Positions 20,085 to 29,794 of a DNA stretch of 64,000 nucleotides are shown piece by piece. Origin of the DNA: Methylobacter sp. (lineage in GTDB: Bacteria > Pseudomonadota > Gammaproteobacteria > Methylococcales > Methylomonadaceae); assembly GCA_030684815.1 (NCBI GenBank), contig JAUXXQ010000161.1:1-64000 (forward strand). Direction: 5' to 3'. The translations under genes were made by a program, and so were the position numbers. Numbering within the stretch: position 1 is the stretch's first letter; the number at the start of each line of letters is the position of its first letter. The notes beneath the pieces are model-generated. The model searched no databases, was not told the DNA's origin, and was given only the letters and a program-made list of their open reading frames with translations.

Positions 20085-21386
20085 ATGAAAAACATCTACA
20101 CAAAAAAAATCGCACTGACGCTGGCAACGACACTGCTGCTGTCCGGTACCGCCATGGCGGGTAAGATACAGACACGTATTGTCAATGGCATTCAATCTGA
20201 CGCTGGGCAATATCCTTGGTTTGCGTCAATTCTTAGCGATGACGAGCCTTCGTGCGGCGGCTCGCTGATTCATCCGCGTTACGTACTGACCGCCGCCCAT
20301 TGTTTTGAAGAAGGGCAGGATGCAAGTACGGTAAAGGTGGTCATTGGACGCCAGAAATTGAGCGAAACCTCGACGGGGCAGGCTATCGTTGCTACCGCCC
20401 TGATTCGGCATCCTGACTACGACTCAACCAGTAACGATAATGACATTGCACTGGTCGAACTTTCGGAAGCCGCCAATGCCCCAGTGGTTAAATTGGCTGC
20501 GCCTGTGCATGAGTTGGCGAACGGAATTGTTGCCCGCAGTGTCGGTCGCGGCGGCCTGGCTGCGCCCGCTAATTATTTGGCGGATAAGTATGCGCTGGAA
20601 GTGTCGTGCAGTGAGGATCTTGAAGGCTGTCTCGATGAGGCGGTGCAAGCGGGTATCAGTGAAGACGACATTGTCGGCTCATTGCTGCTTGCCAATGGTC
20701 TTGACGACGAAAGGAAAGGCATTGGTTACCGCGAGTTATTGGCGCAAAGCCTGTTAGGTAATGCCGTGCAACCGACACTGGCTCAACTGGCCGCCGCTTA
20801 CAAGGCCAATGGCAAAGGGCTTGTTGATATGGCGGACATTATTATCAACGCTGCCGGAGGTTCAGATGAATTGCGGCAAGTTGATTTGCCGCTGATTGAC
20901 AACGTCACCTGCAGTGACAGCACCGGTGATACGCTCACCGACAACATGTTTTGCGCCGGTTACAGCGGCACGCCTAAGGACACTTGCCAGGGCGACAGCG
21001 GCGGCCCATTGTTTATGCGCAATAACCGGGGCAACGACTGGCTGCAGATCGGTATTGTTAGTTATGGCGCCACTTGCGCGACCAATTATGGCGTCTATGC
21101 CAAAGTTGCCAACTATCTTGATTGGATAGAACAGCACGTACCGGAAATTGCCTACGAGCGCCTGTTTGCTTGGGGTGAAGCGACCGTTACATCACTACTC
21201 CAACCGGTGGGTACCGAGCGCTCCATTGAGCTTTCGCCTTACTATGCGCGCTTTTATAACGCTTCGGGAACGGCTGTCGGCTACAACGCAGAGGATCAAC
21301 AACTCTACTTTTACGACGGCGCTAACCTAAGCTCATTGGGGCCAATTTCCGAGTGGGTTGGGCAGGCGAAAGCGGCCGGTTACTAA
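20085..21386 (+). CDS. Secreted trypsin-like serine protease (S1) with insertion and C-terminal adhesion-like tail
   Basis: 433 residues. Signal peptide 1-25 (ends GTAMA), then a short propeptide and the activation site IVNGIQ at 32-37 following Arg31. The catalytic triad is His72 (TAAHC), Asp120 (NDIALVEL) and Ser305 (GDSGGP). Asp299, six residues before Ser305, predicts Arg/Lys specificity. An about 100-residue helical, Cys-containing insertion (about 158-262) interrupts the fold after the position where GWG is normal. The last 80 residues (from AYERLFAWGEAT) match a tail domain found at the ends of secreted proteins in related bacteria. It is probably exported and self-activated. It is flanked on both sides by dispersed repeats. 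Confidence 0.88.
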   Translation: MKNIYTKKIALTLATTLLLSGTAMAGKIQTRIVNGIQSDAGQYPWFASILSDDEPSCGGSLIHPRYVLTAAHCFEEGQDASTVKVVIGRQKLSETSTGQAIVATALIRHPDYDSTSNDNDIALVELSEAANAPVVKLAAPVHELANGIVARSVGRGGLAAPANYLADKYALEVSCSEDLEGCLDEAVQAGISEDDIVGSLLLANGLDDERKGIGYRELLAQSLLGNAVQPTLAQLAAAYKANGKGLVDMADIIINAAGGSDELRQVDLPLIDNVTCSDSTGDTLTDNMFCAGYSGTPKDTCQGDSGGPLFMRNNRGNDWLQIGIVSYGATCATNYGVYAKVANYLDWIEQHVPEIAYERLFAWGEATVTSLLQPVGTERSIELSPYYARFYNASGTAVGYNAEDQQLYFYDGANLSSLGPISEWVGQAKAAGY

Positions 21387-21640
21387 CAGCTTTTAGTAAC
21401 TACCCAGCGGAAAAAGAAATAGAACACGGAAAGCACAGATTAGACGGATTTACACGGATTTTTTAAAATAGACCGTGCTTTTAATCAGTGCCATCCGTGT
21501 TCCTTTAGTCATTTTTAACAACGGCTGAGCAGTTACAGCTTTTATTTATCACGAAGCATACGAAGTTTCATTCTTCGTGCTCTTTGTGGCGACAATCTTT
21601 TTACCTGCAAATTAACGTATAATGCCGGTTTTTTATCTGG
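21387..21640. repeat. Two dispersed repeats (ACACGGATT and CACGAAG families)
   Basis: 21419-21515 begins GAACACGGAAAGCACAGATT and ends GTGCCATCCGTGTTCC, an ACACGGATT-type palindromic repeat also present at 60969-61112. 21541-21616 is a CACGAAG-type unit whose right end, GACAATCTTTTTACCTG, is the inverted counterpart of sequence at about 19808-19824. No gene. Confidence 0.7.
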
Positions 21641-21649
21641 CTGTTCTTG

Positions 21650-24600
21650 ATGTCCACCCCCGATCTTTTTAAGCAACTCTCCCTCCAATTAGCGCAATGC
21701 CTCAATCAGGACAGGCCGCTCTTAAAACGGCAGTTAGACCGTTGCCGCAGTAAAAAAATCCCGGAAGAACTGAATGCGCTGGCGGCTCGGATTGAACGCT
21801 CGGTTGCGGCCAGAAATAAACGCCTTGCCAATTTTCCGGTACTGACCTTTCCTGATTTGCCGGTCACCGGCAAAAAAGACGATATTGCCCAGCTGATACA
21901 GGACAATCAGGTGGTGATATTGTGCGGCGAAACAGGCTCCGGCAAGACCACGCAATTGCCCAAGATTTGCCTATCGATTGGCCGGGGCGCGGCGGGTTTT
22001 ATCGGCCACACCCAGCCCCGGCGGATTGCGGCGCGCACCGTCGCCGACCGTATCGCCGAAGAATTGGGCGAACCGATGGGCAAGTCGGTCGGTTATAAAA
22101 TTCGTTTTAACGACAAAACCCACGCCGATTCGTTAATCAAGCTGATGACCGACGGTATTTTGCTGGCCGAGTCGCAAAACGATCCTTACTTAAATCAATA
22201 CGACACCATCATTATCGATGAGGCGCATGAGCGCAGTTTGAATATCGATTTTTTGATCGGTTACATGAAATGGCTGTTGCCCAAGCGCCCTGATTTAAAG
22301 CTGATTATTACCTCGGCGACTATCGATACGCAGCGCTTTTCTACGCATTTTAATAATGCGCCGATCATTGAAGTTTCCGGACGCACTTACCCGGTGGAAA
22401 TGCGTTATCGGCCTATCGTTCCAAAAGAGGAAGCGGATGGCGAAAAAGCGACAGACGAAACCGGCGATGAATTGCAAAACGCGATACTGGATGCGGTCGA
22501 TGAACTGTACCGGGACTTGCGCGGCGACATTTTGATTTTTCTCAGCGGCGAGCGGGAAATCAGGGAAACCGCCGATTCGCTGAAAAAACACCATCCGACC
22601 CAATATGAAATCCTGCCGTTGTACTCAAAACTCAGTGTCAGCGAGCAGGAGCGGGTGTTCAAACCCAAAGGCGGCAAGCTGCGTATTGTGCTGGCGACCA
22701 ATGTTGCAGAAACCTCGTTGACCGTGCCGGGCATCCGTTGTGTGATCGACACCGGCCACGCGCGTATCAGCCGTTACAGCCATCGCAGCAAAATCCAGCG
22801 CTTGCCGATTGAGCGCATCTCACAATCAAGTGCCAATCAAAGGGCAGGGCGCTGTGGCCGTGTCGCCGAAGGCATTTGCATCCGGTTGTATTCGCACGAT
22901 GATTATTTAGCCCGACCGGAATTTACCGAGCCGGAAATCATGCGCACCAATTTGTCTGCGGTTATTTTGCAGATGATTTCGTTAAAGCTCGGCGACATTG
23001 AAGATTTTCCGTTCATCGAGCCGCCCGAAGACAAGATGATTCGCGACGGCAAAACCGTGCTGCATGAAGTCAACGCGCTGGATAAAGCCGGCAAGCTGAC
23101 CGAGGTGGGCAAGCAGTTAGCCAAATTCCCGACCGACCCTAAATTGGCGCGGATGCTGATTGCCGCTGCGCACGAGCATTGTCTGACTGAGGTTGCGATT
23201 ATCGTGGCCGCGTTAAGCGTGCAAGACCCGCGCGAAAAACCCGCCGACAAAATGGCGCAGGCCGATCAAAAGCACGCGGCGTTTCGTCATCCCGAATCCG
23301 ACTTTTTAACGCTGGTCAATGTCTGGAATATCTACGAGGACAAGAAAAAGCATTTGTCTAACAGCAAATTGCGCAAATACTGCACCGATAATTTTCTATC
23401 GTATATGCGGATGCGCGAGTGGTTCGACATCCACGCGCAAATTATGCAGGTGGTCAAAGGCGATTTAAAAATGACTCCGAACACCGATGAAGCCGGTTAT
23501 GAAAAGGTTCATCGCGCCTTGTTGCCGGGCTTGTTATCCAATATCGGCTTTCGCCATGAACAATACGAATATTTGGGCGCGCGCGGCCTGAAGTTTTTCA
23601 TCTTCCCCGGCTCCGGCCTGCATAAGCTCAAACCCAAATGGATTATGGCGGCGGAACAGGTCGAAACCAGCAAGGTCTATGCGCGCAATGTCGCCCGCAT
23701 TGAGCCGGAATGGATAGAGCATTGCGCCGAGCATTTGGTCAAACAGAACTATTACGACCCGCATTGGTCGAAAAAAGGCGCGCGCTGCATGGTGTCATCG
23801 CGCACTTTGTTGTATGGCTTGACGCTACAAGCCGGGCGCAAGATTCCTTACGATCATGTTGATCCGAAGGCTGCGCGGGAGATTTTTATCCGCTCGGCAC
23901 TGGTCGATCACGATTATCACAGCAATGCGCGCTTTTATGTCGCCAACCAAAAATTGCTTGAAGAAGTTGGCATGATTCAGCACAAAGGCCGCCGGGTCGA
24001 TTTGGTTGAGGACGAGCAATGGCTGTATGACTTTTACGACAGCAAATTGCCGCCCGAGGTGTTCAGCGGCGTGACCTTGGATACCTGGCGCAAAACCGTC
24101 GAACGCGACAACCCTAAAATTCTGTTTTTGACCAAGGACGATTTGACGCGGGAACACGAAGAAGATTATGTCAACGAATGGGATTTCCCGGACAGCAGGA
24201 AGGTCGGCAATCTGACCATTCCGCTGCAATACCGCTTTGAGCCGGGGCACGACGAAGACGGCGTGACTGCTATCATTCCGGTGCATCAATTGAATCAGGT
24301 CACGCAAACCGCATTCGATTGGCTGGTGCCAGGGCTGCTCGAAGAAAAATGTATCGCGCTGATTAAAGCGCTGCCCAAAAACATCCGAAAACATTTTGTG
24401 CCGGTGCCGGAAACGGTCAAGCAATGTTTGGAGATTGAGCCGGATTTTAAAGGCGCGTTGCCGGAATGGCTGGGCAACCGGTTAAGGAAATTAACCGGCG
24501 AGGCGATTCCGCTCAATGCTTGGAACACCGAAACGTTGACCGATCATTTACAGATGAATTTTCGTGTGGTCGATGATCAAGGCCAGCTGCTCGATTACGG

Positions 24601-25546
24601 GCGCGACCTGAAGACATTGCAGCTTAAACATACCGCCAAAGCGGTTGACAGCTTCGACCAGATTGCCGCTGACGAGCTGAATTACACCGGCTGCATCGGC
24701 TGGGCGTTCGATGATCTGCCGGAAACCTATCAGTTTATCCAGAATGGGCAAGCCTTTGTCGGCTATCCCGCGATTATTGACGAGGGCGATGCGGTCGGCG
24801 TGCGTATTTTCGACACCGAACAAAAGGCAGCCATTCAGCATCAGGCCGGCTTAATGCGCCTATTTCAGCTGCAACTGCGCAAAGAATGCACCTATATTGC
24901 CAAAAATATGCCCAAATCGGCGGCGGTAGAATTGACTTATAACCGCTTGCCGAAACATCCGTTGCTGGATTACGGTTTTAGTCCTTCTTATAAAGACGAC
25001 CTGCTTTATGTGGCGCTGTACGGTGTGTTTGTTGAAGGCCAAACTATTCGTAGCCAACAGGCTTTTGAGCAGATCATGCAGGCCAACAAAGCCGGGTTAA
25101 TCAGTGCCGCCAATGAAGCCGGGAAAACCGCGCTGGACATCATGGAGTTGTACGGCGCGATTAAAACGCAACTGAATCGCCTGAATGCGAATGACCCGCT
25201 GGCGAAAGACATTAACGAACAACTGGATTTGCTGATTTATGCCGGATTCATCCGCAACACGCCGTATCAGCAGCTGAAAGCCATTCCGCGCTATTTGAAG
25301 GCCATTCAATACCGGCTGGATAAACGCGATAACACGCCGCAAAAAGTGCAGGAAGTCAGCCGTTATGCGATTCGCTATTGGCGCGACGTAGAGAAAAAAG
25401 CCAAAAAAGATAAGATTATTCCCGAACAGGAGCTGTTTCGCTGGATGCTGGAGGAATTCAGGGTATCGCAGTTTGCCCAGCAGCTTAAAACCGCTTATCC
25501 GGTTTCTGTGAAGAGGATGGATAAGGCCTGGGATGAGCGGGGGTAA
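21650..25546 (+). CDS. hrpA: ATP-dependent RNA helicase HrpA
   Basis: 1298 residues, the full length of gammaproteobacterial HrpA. DEAH-box helicase motifs: GETGSGKTTQLPK (Walker A, about 95-107), DEAHERSLN, TSATID and QRAGRCGR. The HA2/OB-fold modules and the long C-terminal domain (DUF3418) follow. HrpA remodels RNA and acts on stalled ribosomes in E. coli. The start is ATG 21650; the adjacent TTG 21647 is not needed. It is a single-gene unit before the rpsB promoter. Confidence 0.96.
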   Translation: MSTPDLFKQLSLQLAQCLNQDRPLLKRQLDRCRSKKIPEELNALAARIERSVAARNKRLANFPVLTFPDLPVTGKKDDIAQLIQDNQVVILCGETGSGKTTQLPKICLSIGRGAAGFIGHTQPRRIAARTVADRIAEELGEPMGKSVGYKIRFNDKTHADSLIKLMTDGILLAESQNDPYLNQYDTIIIDEAHERSLNIDFLIGYMKWLLPKRPDLKLIITSATIDTQRFSTHFNNAPIIEVSGRTYPVEMRYRPIVPKEEADGEKATDETGDELQNAILDAVDELYRDLRGDILIFLSGEREIRETADSLKKHHPTQYEILPLYSKLSVSEQERVFKPKGGKLRIVLATNVAETSLTVPGIRCVIDTGHARISRYSHRSKIQRLPIERISQSSANQRAGRCGRVAEGICIRLYSHDDYLARPEFTEPEIMRTNLSAVILQMISLKLGDIEDFPFIEPPEDKMIRDGKTVLHEVNALDKAGKLTEVGKQLAKFPTDPKLARMLIAAAHEHCLTEVAIIVAALSVQDPREKPADKMAQADQKHAAFRHPESDFLTLVNVWNIYEDKKKHLSNSKLRKYCTDNFLSYMRMREWFDIHAQIMQVVKGDLKMTPNTDEAGYEKVHRALLPGLLSNIGFRHEQYEYLGARGLKFFIFPGSGLHKLKPKWIMAAEQVETSKVYARNVARIEPEWIEHCAEHLVKQNYYDPHWSKKGARCMVSSRTLLYGLTLQAGRKIPYDHVDPKAAREIFIRSALVDHDYHSNARFYVANQKLLEEVGMIQHKGRRVDLVEDEQWLYDFYDSKLPPEVFSGVTLDTWRKTVERDNPKILFLTKDDLTREHEEDYVNEWDFPDSRKVGNLTIPLQYRFEPGHDEDGVTAIIPVHQLNQVTQTAFDWLVPGLLEEKCIALIKALPKNIRKHFVPVPETVKQCLEIEPDFKGALPEWLGNRLRKLTGEAIPLNAWNTETLTDHLQMNFRVVDDQGQLLDYGRDLKTLQLKHTAKAVDSFDQIAADELNYTGCIGWAFDDLPETYQFIQNGQAFVGYPAIIDEGDAVGVRIFDTEQKAAIQHQAGLMRLFQLQLRKECTYIAKNMPKSAAVELTYNRLPKHPLLDYGFSPSYKDDLLYVALYGVFVEGQTIRSQQAFEQIMQANKAGLISAANEAGKTALDIMELYGAIKTQLNRLNANDPLAKDINEQLDLLIYAGFIRNTPYQQLKAIPRYLKAIQYRLDKRDNTPQKVQEVSRYAIRYWRDVEKKAKKDKIIPEQELFRWMLEEFRVSQFAQQLKTAYPVSVKRMDKAWDERG

Positions 25547-25637
25547 AGGTCGTGAATATATAATTTCCCTTTGCCTATAGGTAGCCGTAGCCCGGAATAT
25601 TGCCGAATAAACCATCATTTTTTTGACAGCGGTCTGC

Positions 25638-25666
25638 TTGTTGTAAAAAAGTAATTATGGTATAAA
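25638..25666 (+). promoter_or_regulatory. Candidate sigma-70 promoter of the rpsB operon
   Basis: Extended -10 TGGTATAAA (25658-25666) with TTGTTG (25638-25643) 17 bases upstream as -35. A TTGACA at 25623 is too far away to pair with it. It lies about 150 bases before rpsB, leaving a long leader. Confidence 0.55.
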
Positions 25667-25690
25667 GGGAAGTTCGTTTTTGAACTAATA

Positions 25691-25770
25691 CTCACGCCTA
25701 TCGTCACACTTGGAAGGGTGCCGGTCTACACTTTGTAGACGGTTTCCAAGCGGGATAGGTGGAGGCGTAA
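25691..25770 (+). promoter_or_regulatory. Structured rpsB leader, probable S2 autoregulatory element
   Basis: CACGCCTATC near the start pairs with GATAGGTGGAGGCG at the end. Inside, CTTGGAA pairs with TTCCAAG, and GTCTACA with TGTAGAC, giving a branched or stacked hairpin just before rpsB. Ribosomal protein S2 is known to repress its own operon through such a leader in proteobacteria; that this is the same element is inferred from position and fold. Confidence 0.65.
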
Positions 25771-25816
25771 CCCAACTCGAAACAGATGTTTCGGATTTTT
25801 TATCTTAGGAGAACAC

Positions 25817-26557
25817 ATGTCTGCAGTATCAATGCGTCAAATGCTTGAAGCGGGTGTCCATTTTGGCCACCAAACCCGTTATTGGAACCCGAAAATGGCA
25901 ACCTACCTGTTCGGTGCCCGTAACAAAATCCATATCATCGATTTGGAAAAAACGCTTCCGATGTTTAATGACGCAATGAATTATCTGGGTCAGATGTCAG
26001 CAAACAAAGGCACAGTCCTGTTTGTCGGCACCAAAAAAGCGGCGCGTAAAGTGGTTGCTGAAGAAGCCGCGCGTTGCGGTATGCCTTATGTCAATCATCG
26101 CTGGTTAGGCGGTATGCTGACAAATTTCAAGACCATCAAAAAATCTATCAATCGTTTGAAAGAATTGGAAGCGATGAAAGCGGACGGTACTTTGTATCAA
26201 CGTTTTGCCAAAAAAGAAGCACTGGGCATGGAGCGCGAACTGGAAAAGTTGGAGCGCAGCCTGGGCGGGATTAAAGACATGAAAGGCGTGCCTGACGTGA
26301 TTTTTATTCTGGATGTCGGTTATGAAAAAAATGCCATCAGTGAAGCTAAAAAACTGGGCATTCCAGTGGTTGGTATTGTTGATTCCAATAATTCACCGGA
26401 ACAAATCGATTACATTATTCCTGGCAATGACGATTCAATTCGCGCAGTCAAACTGTATTGCGAAAGCGTTTCTGCAGCGGTGATGGAAGCGAAGGCAGCA
26501 AACTTGGGCTTGTCAGCAAAAGCTGATGATTTTGTTGAAGAAGCTGCAGCTGAATAA
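25817..26557 (+). CDS. rpsB: 30S ribosomal protein S2
   Basis: 246 residues with the canonical start [19 protein letters not shown] and the [10 protein letters not shown] and [12 protein letters not shown] stretches. It is essential for 30S assembly. AGGAG lies directly before ATG 25817. It is followed by an internal terminator-like hairpin and then tsf, the conserved order. The C-terminal acidic tail ([10 protein letters not shown]) is typical. Confidence 0.98.
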   Translation: MSAVSMRQMLEAGVHFGHQTRYWNPKMATYLFGARNKIHIIDLEKTLPMFNDAMNYLGQMSANKGTVLFVGTKKAARKVVAEEAARCGMPYVNHRWLGGMLTNFKTIKKSINRLKELEAMKADGTLYQRFAKKEALGMERELEKLERSLGGIKDMKGVPDVIFILDVGYEKNAISEAKKLGIPVVGIVDSNNSPEQIDYIIPGNDDSIRAVKLYCESVSAAVMEAKAANLGLSAKADDFVEEAAAE

Positions 26558-26595
26558 GTTTTTTACCGGCGTTCTTTGAGCGCTTGATGTTAGGC

Positions 26596-26624
26596 AAAAA
26601 ACGCCTCCTTACGGGGGCGTTTTT
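26596..26624 (+). terminator. Intergenic terminator/attenuator between rpsB and tsf
   Basis: AAAAACGCCTCC pairs with GGGGGCGTTTTT (one G-T pair) around TTAC and ends in TTTTT. In E. coli the same interval holds a partial terminator that lowers tsf expression, so read-through is expected. Confidence 0.8.
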
Positions 26625-26655
26625 ACAGTGATGAATAAATGAGGAAAGACAAAGA

Positions 26656-27543
26656 ATGAGTAATACTATTAGTGCGGCAATGGTTAAGGAATTGCGTGAA
26701 AGAACGGCCTCCGGCATGATGGAATGCAAAAAAGCCTTGGTTGAAGCCAATGGCGACATGGAGTTGGCTATTGAAAATATGCGCAAAGCCGGTTTGGCCA
26801 AGGCCGATAAAAAATCTGACCGTATTGCTGCTGAGGGCATTATCGGCGCTAAAGTCAGTGATGACGGAAAAACAGTGGCGATTGTCGATATTAATTGCGA
26901 GACTGATTTTGTTGCGAAGGCAGATGATTTTGTCAATTTCGTTAATAACGTCACTGCGGCTTTATTGACCTCCGATGTTGAAAGCGATGAGCAGCTGCTG
27001 GCCATGAAATTGGCTGACGGTACGGTTGTCGACGAAGTCCGTCGCGGTTTGATTGCCAAGTTGGGCGAAAACATTACCGTCAGACGCTTTCACAAATACC
27101 ACACAGCGACCGGCGGCACTGCCTGCTATTTGCACGGCAAGAAAATCGGCGTAATCGTTGAACTGGCTAAGGCGGATGATGAATTAGGCAAAGATATTGC
27201 CATGCATATTGCGGCCAGCAAGCCGAGCTGTATTTCTGATGATCAAGTGTCTGCCGAGTTGATTGAAAAAGAAAAGGAAATTTTCACAGCTAAAGCGGCT
27301 GAAAGCGGAAAACCTGCTGATATTATTGAGAAAATGATCGGCGGTCAGATCACTAAATTTTTGGCTGAAATTACCCTGTTAGGCCAGCCTTTCATTAAGG
27401 ACGATAAATTGACGGTCGGCAAATTGCTGGCGGCAAAAGGCAACAATGTTCTTCGTTTTGCCCGCATTGAAGTTGGCGAAGGCATTGAGAAAAAAGAAGA
27501 AAACTTTGCCGAGGAAGTGATGGCACAAGTTAGAGGCAATTAA
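26656..27543 (+). CDS. tsf: Elongation factor Ts
   Basis: 295 residues. The N-terminal UBA-like region with [18 protein letters not shown], the core with [13 protein letters not shown], and the dimerisation/coiled-coil region are complete. It is the guanine nucleotide exchange factor for EF-Tu. AGGAAAGA precedes ATG 26656. It follows rpsB and precedes pyrH, as in nearly all gammaproteobacteria. Confidence 0.97.
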   Translation: MSNTISAAMVKELRERTASGMMECKKALVEANGDMELAIENMRKAGLAKADKKSDRIAAEGIIGAKVSDDGKTVAIVDINCETDFVAKADDFVNFVNNVTAALLTSDVESDEQLLAMKLADGTVVDEVRRGLIAKLGENITVRRFHKYHTATGGTACYLHGKKIGVIVELAKADDELGKDIAMHIAASKPSCISDDQVSAELIEKEKEIFTAKAAESGKPADIIEKMIGGQITKFLAEITLLGQPFIKDDKLTVGKLLAAKGNNVLRFARIEVGEGIEKKEENFAEEVMAQVRGN

Positions 27544-27546
27544 TTT

Positions 27547-27588
27547 GGGCGAAAGGTTCAAGATGGGGCATCTTGAACCTTTCACCCC
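27547..27588. repeat. Perfect 15-bp palindrome in the tsf-pyrH gap
   Basis: GAAAGGTTCAAGATG (27551-27565) pairs with CATCTTGAACCTTTC (27569-27583) around GGG, with extra GGG/CCC pairing outside one mismatch. There is no U-tract, so it is more likely an inserted repeat or an mRNA processing hairpin than a terminator. Confidence 0.7.
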
Positions 27589-27628
27589 TTTATCCATCAA
27601 TAATAATTACCAACTCCAAGACCTTAAA

Positions 27629-28375
27629 ATGACAGCCATTTTCAATACGAGAGCAATTTGTCAAAGAATTTTACTTAAACTAAGCGGTGAAGCTTTAATG
27701 AGTGAGACCGGTGGCAGTATTGACGCAGATATTGTTAATCGTTTGGCCTCTGAAATTAAAGAGTTATGTGATGCTGGTATTCAGGTCGGTTTGGTTATCG
27801 GTGGCGGCAACATATTGCGTGGCGCCGAAAAAGCGTCGGAAGGATTGGATAGGGTAACCAGCGACCAGATGGGTATGTTGGCTACGGTCATTAATGCTTT
27901 GGCCATGCAGGATGCGCTGGAAGCGCATGGACAGGAGGTCAGGGTGATGTCGGCACTGAAAATCAATCAGGTCTGTGAGGATTATATTCGCCGCAGGGCG
28001 GTCAGGCATTTGGAAAAAGGCCGCGTGGTCATTTTTGCAGCGGGCACCGGCAACCCTTTTTTTACCACCGATTCGGCTGCGAGCCTGCGCGCGATCGAGA
28101 TTAACGCCGAACTGATGATTAAGGCGACTAAAGTCAAAGGCGTGTATTCGTCCGACCCCCAAAAAGATCCGAATGCTAAATTTTACCCGCGTTTAACTTA
28201 CGATGAAGCGCTGGATCAGCGCCTTAATGTGATGGATACGACGGCGTTGGTATTATGCCGCGACAATAATGTGCCGATGCGGGTGATGAATATTTTTGAA
28301 AAAGGCGCGGTCATGAGACTGATGATGGGCGAAGAAATAGGCTCACTTATTGAACGAGGAACAGATAATGGTTAG
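27629..28375 (+). CDS. pyrH: UMP kinase
   Basis: 248 residues from ATG 27629, matching the family N-terminus ([16 protein letters not shown]). The longer frame from TTG 27545 runs through a palindrome and is rejected. Amino-acid-kinase motifs: [25 protein letters not shown] and [12 protein letters not shown]. It phosphorylates UMP to UDP; the family is hexameric and allosterically controlled by GTP and UTP. Its stop overlaps the frr start by eight bases. Confidence 0.96.
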   Translation: MTAIFNTRAICQRILLKLSGEALMSETGGSIDADIVNRLASEIKELCDAGIQVGLVIGGGNILRGAEKASEGLDRVTSDQMGMLATVINALAMQDALEAHGQEVRVMSALKINQVCEDYIRRRAVRHLEKGRVVIFAAGTGNPFFTTDSAASLRAIEINAELMIKATKVKGVYSSDPQKDPNAKFYPRLTYDEALDQRLNVMDTTALVLCRDNNVPMRVMNIFEKGAVMRLMMGEEIGSLIERGTDNG

Positions 28376-28925
28376 TGATATTCAACAGGATGCTTCAACA
28401 CGTATGGGCAAGAGCATTGATGCCTTAAAACATGAATTCTCAAAAATAAGGACAGGCAGGGCGCATCCTAGCTTGTTGGATCAAATTAACGTTTCATATT
28501 ACGGTACCGAGTCATCGTTATCGCAGGTTGCCAATATTGCCGTTGAAGATGCGCGTACCTTGACCATTACACCGTGGGAAAAGGGTATGGTACAGGCTAT
28601 CGAAAAAGCGATTATGAAATCGGATTTGGGCTTAAACCCGGCGACCAACGGCATGGTTATCCGTATTCCCTTGCCGCCTTTGACCGAAGAGCGTCGCCGC
28701 ACGTTGGTCAAGGTCGTTAAAAATGAAGCGGAAAATGGCCGGGTGGCAATCCGTAACATTCGCCGCGATGCCAATTCAGCGATCAAAGACGCGTTAAAAG
28801 AGAAAATGATTTCTGAAGATGAAGCGCGTGCAGCCGAAGAAAAAATTCAAAAACTGACCGATCAGTTTGTCAAAGATGTTGAGAAATTGCTGGAAGCAAA
28901 AGAAGCCGATTTATTGTCAATGTAA
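28368..28925 (+). CDS. frr: Ribosome recycling factor
   Basis: 185 residues from ATG 28368, exactly the standard length; GAGGAACAG inside the pyrH end serves as the ribosome site. Family stretches [26 protein letters not shown] and RNIRRDAN are present. It splits post-termination ribosomes with EF-G. Overlap with pyrH implies coupled translation. Confidence 0.97.
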   Translation: MVSDIQQDASTRMGKSIDALKHEFSKIRTGRAHPSLLDQINVSYYGTESSLSQVANIAVEDARTLTITPWEKGMVQAIEKAIMKSDLGLNPATNGMVIRIPLPPLTEERRRTLVKVVKNEAENGRVAIRNIRRDANSAIKDALKEKMISEDEARAAEEKIQKLTDQFVKDVEKLLEAKEADLLSM

Positions 28926-28939
28926 TCGGGGTTAACACG

Positions 28940-29719
28940 ATGCCTACGGATGACAGTAACAGCTTGGAATCGGCGCGCGCTCTCATAGGCACAAATACCC
29001 ATCCCCGCCATATCGCCATTATCATGGATGGTAATGGTCGCTGGGCACAAAAAAGATTCATGCCCAGAGCCTTTGGTCATCAGGCCGGGGTCAAAACAGT
29101 CCGGAAAATTGTAGAGTATTGCGCCAAACATGAGGTGGAGGTTTTGACCTTATTCGCGTTCAGCAGTGAGAACTGGCGTCGGCCGGAAGACGAAGTGTCA
29201 TTGTTGATGGCTTTATTTATGGCGACGCTGCAACGGGAAGTCGATAAACTTGACCGCAATAACATCCGTTTGCGCTTTATTGGTGACAGGGCTGCATTCT
29301 CCGATAAATTGCAGGCCAAAATGACTGAAGCCGAGGCGCAAACCCAAGATAATACTGCCTTAACGCTGGTTATTGCCGCCAATTACGGTGGACGCTGGGA
29401 TTTGAGCCAGGCATTTCGCACTGTAGCCGAAAAAATAGCAGCCGGAGCATTGCGCCATCAGGATATCAGCGAACAGCTGATCAATCAGCATTTATCAACC
29501 GCAGACCTGCCGGAACCCGATTTGTTCATTAGAACCGGCGGCGAGCAACGGGTCAGTAATTTTTTGTTATGGCAACTGGCCTATACCGAAATGTACTTTA
29601 CACCGACGTTGTGGCCGGATTTCGATCAAAACTCACTGGAAGAGGCCATCAACAGCTTTAAAACCCGGCAAAGGCGCTTTGGCCATACCGGTGAGCAATT
29701 GCTTGAACAATCACGTTAA
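28940..29719 (+). CDS. uppS: Undecaprenyl diphosphate synthase
   Basis: 259 residues. The signature HIAIIMDGNGRWAQKR (about 24-39) carries the catalytic Asp, and FAFSSENWRRP and the C-terminal FIRTGGEQRVSNFLLWQ follow. It makes the C55 carrier lipid for peptidoglycan and surface polysaccharides from FPP and IPP, the pathway fed by dxr two genes downstream. Confidence 0.97.
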   Translation: MPTDDSNSLESARALIGTNTHPRHIAIIMDGNGRWAQKRFMPRAFGHQAGVKTVRKIVEYCAKHEVEVLTLFAFSSENWRRPEDEVSLLMALFMATLQREVDKLDRNNIRLRFIGDRAAFSDKLQAKMTEAEAQTQDNTALTLVIAANYGGRWDLSQAFRTVAEKIAAGALRHQDISEQLINQHLSTADLPEPDLFIRTGGEQRVSNFLLWQLAYTEMYFTPTLWPDFDQNSLEEAINSFKTRQRRFGHTGEQLLEQSR

Positions 29720-29794
29720 CCTCAAGCTGCCGATTGTTGCGTTAAGCCATTGAAGCCCCCTACTTAATTTTAACTACTTAGAATAATTATTAAA

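Noticed and set aside
25623-25666. TTGACA at 25623 as the -35 of the rpsB promoter
   Set aside because: It lies 32 bases before the TATAAA box, too far; TTGTTG at 25638 has the right spacing.
27545-27628. Longer start for pyrH (TTG 27545)
   Set aside because: The extra residues translate a palindrome and do not match the family N-terminus; ATG 27629 does.
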